A stretch of 47,659 nt of DNA from Marmoricola sp. (GTDB lineage Bacteria > Actinomycetota > Actinomycetes > Propionibacteriales > Nocardioidaceae). How positions within the stretch are numbered: position 1 is the first letter of the stretch; the number at the start of each line of letters is the position of its first letter. The DNA lies in contig NZ_JAOPXP010000159.1 of the NCBI RefSeq assembly GCF_025965085.1, positions 1 to 47,659 on the forward strand, written 5' to 3'. Position numbers and translations under genes: made by a program. The notes under the pieces are model-generated. The model searched no databases, was not told the origin of the DNA, and saw only the letters and a list, made by a program, of their open reading frames with translations. Below are positions 10,104 to 18,718 of this stretch, piece by piece.

Positions 10104-10724
10104 GTGCTGCCCGTGACCCCCATCAGCCCCGACAGCGCTGACTCCCCTCCCGAGGGGCTGTACAGCCTGCCGCCGGACGCCGGCGGCCTCGCAGAGCTCC
10201 TGAAGCTCTCGGGTCGCGGTGACGAGGCGGCCTTTGCTCAGTTGTACGACGCCACCTCCGCCCGTGCCTACGGGTTGGCCGTGAGGGTCGTCCGCGACCC
10301 CAGCCAGGCCGAGGAGGTCGCCCAGGAAGCGTTCCTGGAGGTGTGGCGGACCGCCGGGAGGTTCGACCCGCGCAAGGGAAGCGCCGACTCGTGGATCCTC
10401 ACGCTCGTCCACCGGAAGGCGGTCGACCGGGTCAGGTCCGCCGAGGCGAGCACGAGACGGGACACGACGTACCACCAGGGGAGCCAGGCCGTGGAGCACG
10501 ACTCGACCGCCGAGGCGGCCCACGCCTCGATGGAGGCACGACGGGTGCGCCAGGCCCTGCACTCACTGACCGAGGTCCAGCGGCAGGCGCTGGAGCTGGC
10601 GTACTTCAAGGGCTACACGCACACGGAGGTGGCCAGCATGCTCGACCTTCCGGTGGGGACGGCCAAGACAAGGATCCGGGACGGACTGATCCGTCTACGC
10701 GACACGATGGGGGTGGGACAGTGA
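10104..10724 (+). CDS. sigK: ECF sigma factor SigK
   Basis: AAFAQLYDATSARAYGLAVRVVRDPSQAEEVAQEAFLEVWRTAGRFDPRKGSADSWILTLVHRKAVDRVR ... LAYFKGYTHTEVASMLDLPVGTAKTRIRDGLIRLR. Confidence 0.92.
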   Translation: MLPVTPISPDSADSPPEGLYSLPPDAGGLAELLKLSGRGDEAAFAQLYDATSARAYGLAVRVVRDPSQAEEVAQEAFLEVWRTAGRFDPRKGSADSWILTLVHRKAVDRVRSAEASTRRDTTYHQGSQAVEHDSTAEAAHASMEARRVRQALHSLTEVQRQALELAYFKGYTHTEVASMLDLPVGTAKTRIRDGLIRLRDTMGVGQ

Positions 10725-11509
10725 ACGAGTCACTGCACGCGCTGTCCGGTGCCTATGTGGTCGACGCTCTCGACGACATCGAGCGCGCGATGTTCGAGAA
10801 GCACCTCCCGGGGTGCCTCGACTGCCAGCGGGAGGTGGCGAGCCTGCGTGAGGCCACCGCACTGATGGCCGACGACGCCGCCGTCACCCCTCCTGAGTCC
10901 CTCCGCGACTCGGTGCTGGCCGGCATCAAGAGCATTCGTCCGCTGGCTCCCGAGGCCGCCGGTCCGCCCTCACCCGGGGAGGAGGTCGCCGGGAAGCCGG
11001 AGGACGGCTCCATGGACCACGTGGTCGTGCCGCTGCGCCGCCGCGGATTCCACCTCGGTCGACTGGTCGCGGCTGCCGCCGCGGTGGCCGCCATCGTCGG
11101 GGGCGCCGTCTACCAGCCCTGGCAGGGTGAGCAGAACCCGCCCAGTGCGACCCTGGGACCCGCCGACCAGGTGATCGCCGCCTCCGACGCCCAGCACTAC
11201 TCGATCAACTTCAAGGACGGCTCCAGCGCCTCGGTGGTGCGCTCCCCCAGCGAGGGCAAGGCCGTGCTGCTGACCCGCGACATGGCACCCCCGCCCTCGG
11301 GCAAGGCCTTCGAGCTGTGGCTGCGCACCAAGGACGGCGTGATGAAGCCGGCCGGGATGATGAAGTCCGGCGGCGACCACAAGCTGCTGCTCCAGGGCGA
11401 CGCGGTCACCGCCACGGGCGTCGGGATCACCATCGAGCCCGAGTCCGGCTCGACCACCCCGTCCAGCGCACCCATCGCGATGTTCGAGCTCGGCAAGGCC
11501 GATGCATGA
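10721..11509 (+). CDS. rskA: Anti-sigma-K factor RskA-like (262 aa, GTG start, GTGA overlap with sigK)
   Basis: N-terminal HLPGCLDC (HxxxCxxC), one TM segment LVAAAAAVAAIVGGAVY, C-terminal RskA domain AFELWLRTKDGVMKPAGMM. Confidence 0.9.
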   Translation: MNESLHALSGAYVVDALDDIERAMFEKHLPGCLDCQREVASLREATALMADDAAVTPPESLRDSVLAGIKSIRPLAPEAAGPPSPGEEVAGKPEDGSMDHVVVPLRRRGFHLGRLVAAAAAVAAIVGGAVYQPWQGEQNPPSATLGPADQVIAASDAQHYSINFKDGSSASVVRSPSEGKAVLLTRDMAPPPSGKAFELWLRTKDGVMKPAGMMKSGGDHKLLLQGDAVTATGVGITIEPESGSTTPSSAPIAMFELGKADA

Positions 11510-13491
11510 GCCGGCCCGCGCCGCGACACGTAGCCGTCATCGGTAGCGGAGTCGCCGGGCTGGCTGCCGCGCACGTGCTCGGGGCGCAGACCCGCGTGAC
11601 CCTCTACGAGGCGGACTCCAGGCTGGGCGGGCACGCCGACACCCACGTCGTCGACGGGCCCGACCAGTGCTGGGCGATCGACACGGGCTTCATCGTGCAC
11701 AACGAACGCACCTACCCGCACCTGCTGCGCCTCTTTGACGAGCTCGGCGTCCGGACGCAGGAGTCCGACATGTCGATGTCGGTGCGCTCCGACGACCACG
11801 GGCTGGAGTGGGCGGGTGCCCTCGGCCTGGCCGGCCTGTTCCCCACCTGGCGCAACGCCCTGCGTCCGTCGTACCTCCGGATGCTGGTGGAGATCCCCCG
11901 GTTCCACCGCATGGCCAGGCGGCTGCTCGCGATCCACGACGACGGCGCCGACGAGACCCTGGGCTCCTTCCTCGACCGGGGTTCGTTCTCCCCACTGTTC
12001 CGCACCCACTTCATGGAGTCGCTGGTCGCCTGCGTGTGGTCGTGCGACCCCGCGGTGGCCCTGGACTACCCGGCGCGCTACCTGTTCAGCTTCCTGCAGC
12101 ACCACGGCATGCTGCAGATCTTCGGCTCACCGCAGTGGCGCACGGTCACCGGCGGCTCGAGAGAGTACGTCGAGAAGGTCGCGGCTCGGCTCCCCGACGT
12201 GCGCACCGGCACCAAGGTGACCTCGGTCCTGGAGACGCCCACCGGCGTGGAGGTCACCGACGGCAACGGCCACGTCGAGACCTACGACGCCGTGGTCGTC
12301 GCCACCCACCCCGGCCAGGCGCTGGCGATGCTGGCCGAGCCGACCGGGACCCAGCGCGACGTGCTCTCGGCGATGCCCTACTCCCCCAACACCGCGCAGC
12401 TGCACACCGACCAGAGCGTCCTCCCGCGCCACCACCGCGCGCGAGCCTCGTGGAACTACCTGCGTCGCCCCTCGTCGGCGGACCGCACGGTCACCGTCAG
12501 CTATGACATGACCCGCCTGATGCGGCTGCCCGTCCCCGCGGACGGCCGTCGCTTCATCGTCACGCTCGGCGGTCAGGACCTGGTCGACCCGGCCTCGGTC
12601 ATCGAGACGATGGAGTACGAGCACCCGATCTACACACCGGCCTCCGTCGCGGCCCAGCGCCGGCTCCCCGAGTGCGACACCGATCGCATCGTGTTCGCGG
12701 GCGCCTGGCACGGCTGGGGCTTCCACGAGGACGGCGCCCGCTCGGGCGTCGAGGCGGCGGCGAAGATCGGTGTCGTCTGGGGGGACACCGTGCCGCTGCC
12801 CGTCGAGGCGACGACGTACGCCACCACCATCACGCACATCCGCCGCCGGCCCATCGAGCGCACCTTCACCCACCGCTCGCGCACCTGGCTGGTCGACCTC
12901 GACCACCTGCCCGACCACGGGGTGCTCGGCACCTTCGAGGCGCGCGACCACCTCGGGGACGCGGGCTCCACCATCAAGGCCAACGTCGAGCACTTCCTCT
13001 CCCTCAACGGCGTCGAGCCGGACGGCGGGCGCATCGTGATGGCCGCCAACGCCAGGGCGTTCGGCTACTGCTTCAACCCGATCAGCGTGTTCTGGTGCCA
13101 CCGCCGCGACGGCGGGCTGGCCGGGGTGGTCCTGGAGGTGCACAACACCTACGGCGACCGGCACGCCTACCTCGTCCACCCCGACGAGCAGGGCCGGGCA
13201 CGCACGGTGAAGCAGATGTACGTCTCACCCTTCCACGGCACCGACGGCTACTACGAGATCGCGGTGCCGCGACCCGGGGAGCGCCTGCACGTCGTCGTGA
13301 GCCTGCACAGCGACGACGGCGCGGTCTTCACGGCCTCGCTGGACGGCCGGTCCACGACCACCACCCCGCTCCGCTCCGCCCCCGCCGCACTGCGCGGCGC
13401 CGTCCTGATCCACGCCCACGGCGTCTGGCTGTGGGCCCGCCGCCTCGGGATCCGAGAGCGGCCCGTCCAGCCACGACAGGAAGGCGTCTGA
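11506..13491 (+). CDS. Fusion protein: FAD/NAD(P)-binding oxidoreductase + DUF1365 (661 aa)
   Basis: N-term HVAVIGSGVAGLAAAHVL...LYEADSRLGGHADT; C-term HIRRRPIERTFTHRSRTWLVDLDHLP...AFGYCFNPISVFWCHRRDG...EVHNTYGDRHAYL. Confidence 0.88.
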   Translation: MSRPAPRHVAVIGSGVAGLAAAHVLGAQTRVTLYEADSRLGGHADTHVVDGPDQCWAIDTGFIVHNERTYPHLLRLFDELGVRTQESDMSMSVRSDDHGLEWAGALGLAGLFPTWRNALRPSYLRMLVEIPRFHRMARRLLAIHDDGADETLGSFLDRGSFSPLFRTHFMESLVACVWSCDPAVALDYPARYLFSFLQHHGMLQIFGSPQWRTVTGGSREYVEKVAARLPDVRTGTKVTSVLETPTGVEVTDGNGHVETYDAVVVATHPGQALAMLAEPTGTQRDVLSAMPYSPNTAQLHTDQSVLPRHHRARASWNYLRRPSSADRTVTVSYDMTRLMRLPVPADGRRFIVTLGGQDLVDPASVIETMEYEHPIYTPASVAAQRRLPECDTDRIVFAGAWHGWGFHEDGARSGVEAAAKIGVVWGDTVPLPVEATTYATTITHIRRRPIERTFTHRSRTWLVDLDHLPDHGVLGTFEARDHLGDAGSTIKANVEHFLSLNGVEPDGGRIVMAANARAFGYCFNPISVFWCHRRDGGLAGVVLEVHNTYGDRHAYLVHPDEQGRARTVKQMYVSPFHGTDGYYEIAVPRPGERLHVVVSLHSDDGAVFTASLDGRSTTTTPLRSAPAALRGAVLIHAHGVWLWARRLGIRERPVQPRQEGV

Positions 13492-13493
13492 CC

Positions 13494-14783
13494 ATGACGA
13501 CGACTCCCATCCGCCCGACCGACCCGTGGGCGGAGCTCGACAACGTGCCCACCGGGTTCAAGGCCGGGGTCTCCGCGCGCATCGCCCGCCAGCTCTTCCG
13601 GGCCGCGGTCAGACGTCTCCCGGTGACGGTGCGCGAGGGCAGCGCCGGGGCCCGGACCTGGGGCACCGGCGGACCCGAGATGCGGATCCAGCGGCCGACC
13701 GAGTTCTACACCCGGCTGGGCCGCGACGGGCTGATCGGCTTCGGTGAGGCCTACCTCACCGGCGCCTGGGACGCCGAGGACCTGGGCGGCTTCCTGACCG
13801 TGCTGGCCGCCGACCTGCCGACGCTGATCCCGGCGCCGCTGCAGAAGCTGCGGGGCGCCTTCGTACGCCGCCCGCCGCGCGCCCACAAGAACACGCAGGA
13901 CAACACGCGCGAGAACATCTCGCACCACTACGACCTGTCCAACGACCTGTTCCGGCTGTTCCTCGATCGGACGCTGAGCTACTCCTCGGCCCTCTACGAC
14001 ACCTCGTTGATCGACCGCGGTGACCACCTGGAGGCCGCCCCGCCCGAGGGCCACGACAGCGAGTCGCTGACCGAGGCCCAGGTCCGGAAGATCGAGCGCC
14101 TGCTCGACCGGACGGGCGTCGTCGAGGGCACGCGCGTGCTGGAGATCGGCACCGGTTGGGGCGAGCTGGCCGTGCGCGCCGCCCGCCGTGGCGCGTCCGT
14201 CCACTCGGTCACGCTGTCCAGCGAGCAGCTCGAGCTCGCCTCGCAGCGGGTCGCCGAGGAGGGGCTCTCCGACCGGGTCAGCATCGAGCTGAGCGACTAC
14301 CGCGACGTGCGAGGCAGCTACGACGCGGTCGTCTCGGTGGAGATGATCGAGGCGGTCGGGCACGAGTTCTGGTCGACGTACTTCCGCACCATCGACCGCC
14401 TGCTCGCTCCAGGCGGCAAGGCCGGCATCCAGGCCATCACCATGCCCCACGACCGGATGCTCGCGACCCGGAACACGTGGACGTGGATCAACAAGTACAT
14501 CTTCCCGGGCGGGTTCCTGCCCTCGGTCACCGCGATCGATGAGATCACCCGCCGGGACACCACGTTGCGGATCAGCGAGCGACTGTCCTTCGGCCAGCAC
14601 TACGCCGAGACGCTCGAACGCTGGGACGAGGCGTTCCTCGCCGCGCACGAGGAGGTCCGCGACCTGGGCTTCGACAGGACCTTCGAGCGCATGTGGCACT
14701 TCTACCTGGAGTACTCCCGCGCCGGCTTCGCGTCCGGCTACATCGACGTGCAGCAGATCACCTTCGAGCGGGCCGACTCGTGA
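13494..14783 (+). CDS. Cyclopropane-fatty-acid synthase family SAM methyltransferase, copy 1 (429 aa)
   Basis: NISHHYDLSNDLFRLFLDRTLSYSSALY, RVLEIGTGWGELAVRAARRGASVHSVTLSSEQLELA. Confidence 0.9.
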   Translation: MTTTPIRPTDPWAELDNVPTGFKAGVSARIARQLFRAAVRRLPVTVREGSAGARTWGTGGPEMRIQRPTEFYTRLGRDGLIGFGEAYLTGAWDAEDLGGFLTVLAADLPTLIPAPLQKLRGAFVRRPPRAHKNTQDNTRENISHHYDLSNDLFRLFLDRTLSYSSALYDTSLIDRGDHLEAAPPEGHDSESLTEAQVRKIERLLDRTGVVEGTRVLEIGTGWGELAVRAARRGASVHSVTLSSEQLELASQRVAEEGLSDRVSIELSDYRDVRGSYDAVVSVEMIEAVGHEFWSTYFRTIDRLLAPGGKAGIQAITMPHDRMLATRNTWTWINKYIFPGGFLPSVTAIDEITRRDTTLRISERLSFGQHYAETLERWDEAFLAAHEEVRDLGFDRTFERMWHFYLEYSRAGFASGYIDVQQITFERADS

Positions 14784-16090
14784 CCACCACGGAGTCGCGG
14801 CCCATGCAGGCGTCCGGCGTGGCCGGTCGGCTGGAGACGGCGCTGCGCCCGTGGGTCGGCGGCGGCCTCCCGGTGCGGCTGCGCGCCTGGGACGGATCCG
14901 AGGCCGGTCCGCTCGACGCACCGCTGGTGGAGCTCCGCTCGCGAGACGCCGTACGCCGCCTGCTGTGGCATCCCGGTGAGCTCGGCGCGGCACAGGCCTA
15001 CGTCACCGGGGAGATCGAGGTCCATCACGACCTCGACGAGGCCCTGACCCACGTCTGGAAGGTCGCGCAGGAGCGCGGCCTCAGCGGCGTACGCCCCACG
15101 CCCGGCGCGTTCGCCCGGGCGTTGCGCACGGCGGTCGACGTCGGCGCGCTCGGGAAGCCACCCAGGACCCCGGCGTCGCAGGCACAGGTCAAGGGTCGGC
15201 TGCACAGCAAGCTGCGGGACCGCCGGGCGATCAGCCACCACTACGACCTGTCCAACGAGTTCTACTCGTTGATCCTCGACCCGCACATGGCCTACTCCTC
15301 GGGCTACTGGCGATCCGAGGACCCGTCGTACACCGTCGAGGATGCGCAGCGCGACAAGCTCGACCTCATCTGCCACAAGCTCGGCCTCGAGGCCGGGATG
15401 CGGTTCCTCGACGTCGGCTGCGGCTGGGGCTCGCTCTCGCTGCACGCGGCCGAGCACTTCGGCGCGCAGGTCACCGGGGTCACGATCGCGGTCGAGCAGA
15501 AGAAGTTCATCGACCGGCGCATCCGCGAGCGCGGGCTCGAGGACCAGGTCGAGGTCCGGTTGCAGGACTACCGCGAGATCCCCGAGGTCACTGCCGGCTA
15601 CCCGTTCGACGCCGTGGGCTCCCTCGAGATGGGCGAGCACGTCGGGGAGCGCAACTACGGCACCTACGCGCGGGTGCTCCACGAAGCGGTGAAGCCCGGT
15701 GGCCGCGTGCTGATCCAGCAGATGTCGCGCTCCGGCGGGCGCAACGGACACCCCGGCGGCGGACCCTTCATCGAGTCGTTCATCGCGCCGGACATGCACA
15801 TGCGCCCGGTCGGCGAGACCGTGGCGTTCCTCGAGCGCGGCGGGCTCGAGGTGCGCGACGTGCACATGATGCGCGAGCACTACGTCCGCACGGTCGACGG
15901 CTGGCTGCAGAACTTCGAGGCGAACATCGAGCGGCTGACCGAGCTCGTGGGCGAGGAGGTCGTCCGTGTGTGGCGTCTCTACCTCGTCGGTGGCTCCATG
16001 GCCTTCCGTGACGGACGCATGGGCGTCGACCAGATCCTGATGGTGCGCTCCGGTGCAGGCCATACACTTCCGGCCGTGAGGACTTCGTGA
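14780..16090 (+). CDS. Cyclopropane-fatty-acid synthase family SAM methyltransferase, copy 2 (436 aa, GTG start, GTGA overlap)
   Basis: AISHHYDLSNEFYSLILDPHMAYSSGYW, RFLDVGCGWGSLSLHAAEHFGAQVTGVTIAVEQKKF. Confidence 0.92.
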   Translation: MTTTESRPMQASGVAGRLETALRPWVGGGLPVRLRAWDGSEAGPLDAPLVELRSRDAVRRLLWHPGELGAAQAYVTGEIEVHHDLDEALTHVWKVAQERGLSGVRPTPGAFARALRTAVDVGALGKPPRTPASQAQVKGRLHSKLRDRRAISHHYDLSNEFYSLILDPHMAYSSGYWRSEDPSYTVEDAQRDKLDLICHKLGLEAGMRFLDVGCGWGSLSLHAAEHFGAQVTGVTIAVEQKKFIDRRIRERGLEDQVEVRLQDYREIPEVTAGYPFDAVGSLEMGEHVGERNYGTYARVLHEAVKPGGRVLIQQMSRSGGRNGHPGGGPFIESFIAPDMHMRPVGETVAFLERGGLEVRDVHMMREHYVRTVDGWLQNFEANIERLTELVGEEVVRVWRLYLVGGSMAFRDGRMGVDQILMVRSGAGHTLPAVRTS

Positions 16091-16097
16091 TCTCCCA

Positions 16098-16871
16098 GTG
16101 AGGCTCCTGGCCGTGCTCGCAGCCTCGTTGGTCGCAGTCGTCGTGCTGATGACCGTGACGGCGCTCGTCTCCCGCCGCGTGGGCCGCGTGTCCGTCGTCG
16201 ACGTGACCTGGGGGCTGGGCTTCGTGCTGATCGCGCTGGTGAGCGCCGTACTCGGTGACGAGCCGGTGCGCTGGCTGCTATTGCCGATGGTCGCCGTGTG
16301 GGGCCTGCGACTTGCCTGGCACATCGGCCGCCGTCAGCTCGCCCACCCCGAGGAGGACCCCCGCTACGCCAGGATGCTGGGCGACGGCGGGTTCGCGGCC
16401 GCGGTGAAGCGGGTGTTCGTGGTGCAGGGTCTGGCGATGTGGCTCGTCTCCTTGCCCGTGCAGGTCGGCGCGGCCACCGGGACGAAGTGGCCGTGGCTGG
16501 TCTACGTGGGCGTGGTCGTCTGGGCGGTCGGGCTGGTCTTCGAGTCCGTCGGGGACGCCCAGCTGACGGCGTACAAGAAGAACCCGGACCGCAGGCCGGT
16601 GATGGACGAGGGGCTCTGGGGCTGGACGCGTCACCCGAACTACTTCGGTGACTCCTGCGTGTGGTGGGGCATCTGGATCGTGGGGGGCCTCGCCGGTGGA
16701 CCACTGCCCGCGCTGACCATCCTCTCCCCCGCCGTGATGGCCTACTTCCTCGTCTTCGCCTCCGGCGCCCGACTGCTGGAGAGCAGCATGATGAAGCGCG
16801 ACGGCTACCCGGAGTACGCCGAGCGCACCTCGATGTTCTTCCCGCTCCCGCCGAGGAGACGCGCGAGCTGA
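16098..16871 (+). CDS. DUF1295 / steroid 5-alpha-reductase-like membrane protein (257 aa)
   Basis: DVTWGLGFVLIAL, GLWGWTRHPNYFGDSCVWWGIWIVGG, LLESSMMKRDGYPEYAERTSMFFPLPP. Confidence 0.9.
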   Translation: MRLLAVLAASLVAVVVLMTVTALVSRRVGRVSVVDVTWGLGFVLIALVSAVLGDEPVRWLLLPMVAVWGLRLAWHIGRRQLAHPEEDPRYARMLGDGGFAAAVKRVFVVQGLAMWLVSLPVQVGAATGTKWPWLVYVGVVVWAVGLVFESVGDAQLTAYKKNPDRRPVMDEGLWGWTRHPNYFGDSCVWWGIWIVGGLAGGPLPALTILSPAVMAYFLVFASGARLLESSMMKRDGYPEYAERTSMFFPLPPRRRAS

Positions 16872-16962
16872 GGTTCCGGAGGGGCTGGCTCAACCCGTGC
16901 GCGAGGTCTACGGTCGTGGGGGGCGGCGCACCGCCGCGTTCGAGACGGCACCGAGGAACGCC

Positions 16963-17925
16963 ATGAACGTCACGCTCCGGTCCGAGGACGGCCTCCGCAC
17001 CGCCTCCACCTGGAGGAGGACGATCCGCCTCACCCTGCGCGCCGCGCTGGTCGCAGGGGTCACCGGCCTCTGCCTGGCCTCGGGTGCCGTGGCACCGGCG
17101 TCGGCCGCAGCACTGTCCCCGACCCCGTTCGGGGACATGGACCGGGACGGGTGGTCCGACCTGCTGGTCCGCAACACCACCTCCGGCGACCTCATCCTCT
17201 ACCGAGGGACCCGAGGTGGTCTCCGCGCACCGCTCCGGGTGGGCCGCGGCTGGAACGGCATGGACGCCATCACACGCCACGGCGACATGGACGGCGACGG
17301 TCACGAGGACGTCGTCGCGCGCGAGGCCCGGACGGGTGCGCTGTGGTTGTACCCCGGCACCGGCACCCCGGGCGAGATCTCGCCGGCGTTCGCCCGTCGG
17401 ATCCGCATCGGCGCCGGCGGATGGAACGCGATGAAGGAGATCACTCCGGCCGGGGACCTCGACGGCGACGGCCGCGGCGACCTCCTGGCGGTCAGGGCGG
17501 CGACCGGAGAGCTCTTCCTCTACCCCGGCCGCGGGGCGTCCTTGGCGGGGCCTCGTCTGTTCGGCCGGGGCTGGAGCGCCATGGACGAGCTGACCGGCAT
17601 GGGTGACATCGACCATGACGGACACGTCGACCTGCTCGCGCGTCAGATGGACACCGGCGACGTCTGGGCCTACCCGGGAAGCGGGTCCGGCTCGTCGGCC
17701 CGGCTGGGCGCGCGCACGATGGTCGGCGCGGGTGCGGCCGGCTGGGGGCGAATGGAGAGCTTCGCCTGCCTCGGGGACGTCGACCGGGACGGGTGGAACG
17801 ACCTCGTGGCGGTCGACGCCTTCGCCGCCTGGACGCCGCGGGTCTACGGCCTGAGGAACGGGCGCCTGCACACGGTCTCGGAGTACGGCCCGGGGTGGCG
17901 ACGCCACCTCCGCCCGATCCTGTGA
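16963..17925 (+). CDS. Secreted FG-GAP/VCBS repeat protein (320 aa)
   Basis: Signal-like N-terminus; repeated GDMDRDGWSDLLVR / GDMDGDGHEDVVAR / GDLDGDGRGDLLAV / GDIDHDGHVDLLAR / GDVDRDGWNDLVAV. Confidence 0.85.
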   Translation: MNVTLRSEDGLRTASTWRRTIRLTLRAALVAGVTGLCLASGAVAPASAAALSPTPFGDMDRDGWSDLLVRNTTSGDLILYRGTRGGLRAPLRVGRGWNGMDAITRHGDMDGDGHEDVVAREARTGALWLYPGTGTPGEISPAFARRIRIGAGGWNAMKEITPAGDLDGDGRGDLLAVRAATGELFLYPGRGASLAGPRLFGRGWSAMDELTGMGDIDHDGHVDLLARQMDTGDVWAYPGSGSGSSARLGARTMVGAGAAGWGRMESFACLGDVDRDGWNDLVAVDAFAAWTPRVYGLRNGRLHTVSEYGPGWRRHLRPIL

Positions 17926-17934
17926 GGGCCGGTT

Positions 17935-18564
17935 TCAGCCGACGCGCTTGGGCTTCCCGGGCTCGGCCGCGTCGGGACGGCGCAGGTAGAGCGGGTTGGG
18001 CTCGAGCAGCTCGAAGCGCTCGTTGACCACGATGTCGCAGAGGACTGCCGCCGAGGGGTGCTCGGGCCCGGTGACCTTCGCGAAGTACTCGGGGTAGAGC
18101 CTGCCGCCCCTTCCGACCACGGGCAGGTCGTTCCTGGCGTCGGCAGGCTTCACGACCTCAGGGCCCGACACCCGCCGTCCACGGGCGTACGACGCCAGGT
18201 AGACCTCCTTGCGTCGCGCGTCGGTGGCCACCACGAACTCCTCCAGCCCCGCGTCGATCGCGGCTGCCGCCAAGATGTCGAGCGTGCAGACGCCGTGGAG
18301 CGGGATGCCCAGCACGAACGCCATCGTGCGTGCCGTCACCAGTCCCACCCGAAGACCGGTGAACGGCCCCGGCCCGACCCCGACCGCGATCGCGTCCAGG
18401 TCCGCGGCCCGGGCGCCCGCCTCGGCGAGCACCCGCTCGATCCCGGGAGCCAGCATCTCCCCGTGCCGCATCGCCTCCTCGGACTCGAACGACGCCACGA
18501 CCGCCTCGGCGTCATGCAGGGCAACGGTCACGTGAGGGGTGGCAGTGTCGAAGGCGAGCAGCAC
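17935..18564 (-). CDS. tsaB: tRNA threonylcarbamoyladenosine biosynthesis protein TsaB
   Basis: MLLAFDTATPHVTVALHD, AIAVGVGPGPFTGLRVGLVTARTMAF. Confidence 0.94.
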   Translation of the reverse strand: MLLAFDTATPHVTVALHDAEAVVASFESEEAMRHGEMLAPGIERVLAEAGARAADLDAIAVGVGPGPFTGLRVGLVTARTMAFVLGIPLHGVCTLDILAAAAIDAGLEEFVVATDARRKEVYLASYARGRRVSGPEVVKPADARNDLPVVGRGGRLYPEYFAKVTGPEHPSAAVLCDIVVNERFELLEPNPLYLRRPDAAEPGKPKRVG

Positions 18565-18599
18565 GCCCCGAGCCTAGGCGGAGCGCAGTCCGAGCCCAT

Positions 18600-18718
18600 C
18601 AGGTGGTCAGCGAGCCTCGTTGCGCCGGTGGTCGGGAGATCCCGGATCGGTGGTTCGGGGCGTGAGCCTCTGCTCGCTCCTCGACCAGCTCGGGTCTCGC
18701 GTTGCTCGCTGCTCAGCC
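18600..18718. repeat. Degenerate intergenic repeat-like sequence between tsaE and tsaB
   Basis: Two related segments GGTGGTCAGCGAGCCTCGTTGCG / GGTGGTCGGGAG, and GCTCGCTCCTCGACCAGCTCGGGTCTCGCGTTGCTCGCTGCTCAG. Confidence 0.35.

Noticed and set aside
4372-10116. 1914-aa plus-strand ORF
   Set aside because: Antisense to the MBL, VanZ, membrane protein, mscR, tsaD and rimI genes; low-complexity Arg/Ser/Pro/His-rich translation typical of stop-free antisense frames in high-GC DNA.
9886-17935. Idea that the 24-aa micro-ORF before rimI is the detached C-terminus of tsaB
   Set aside because: The tsaB frame at 17935-18564 appears complete (ends ...RRPDAAEPGKPKRVG) and the peptide shows no resemblance to it.
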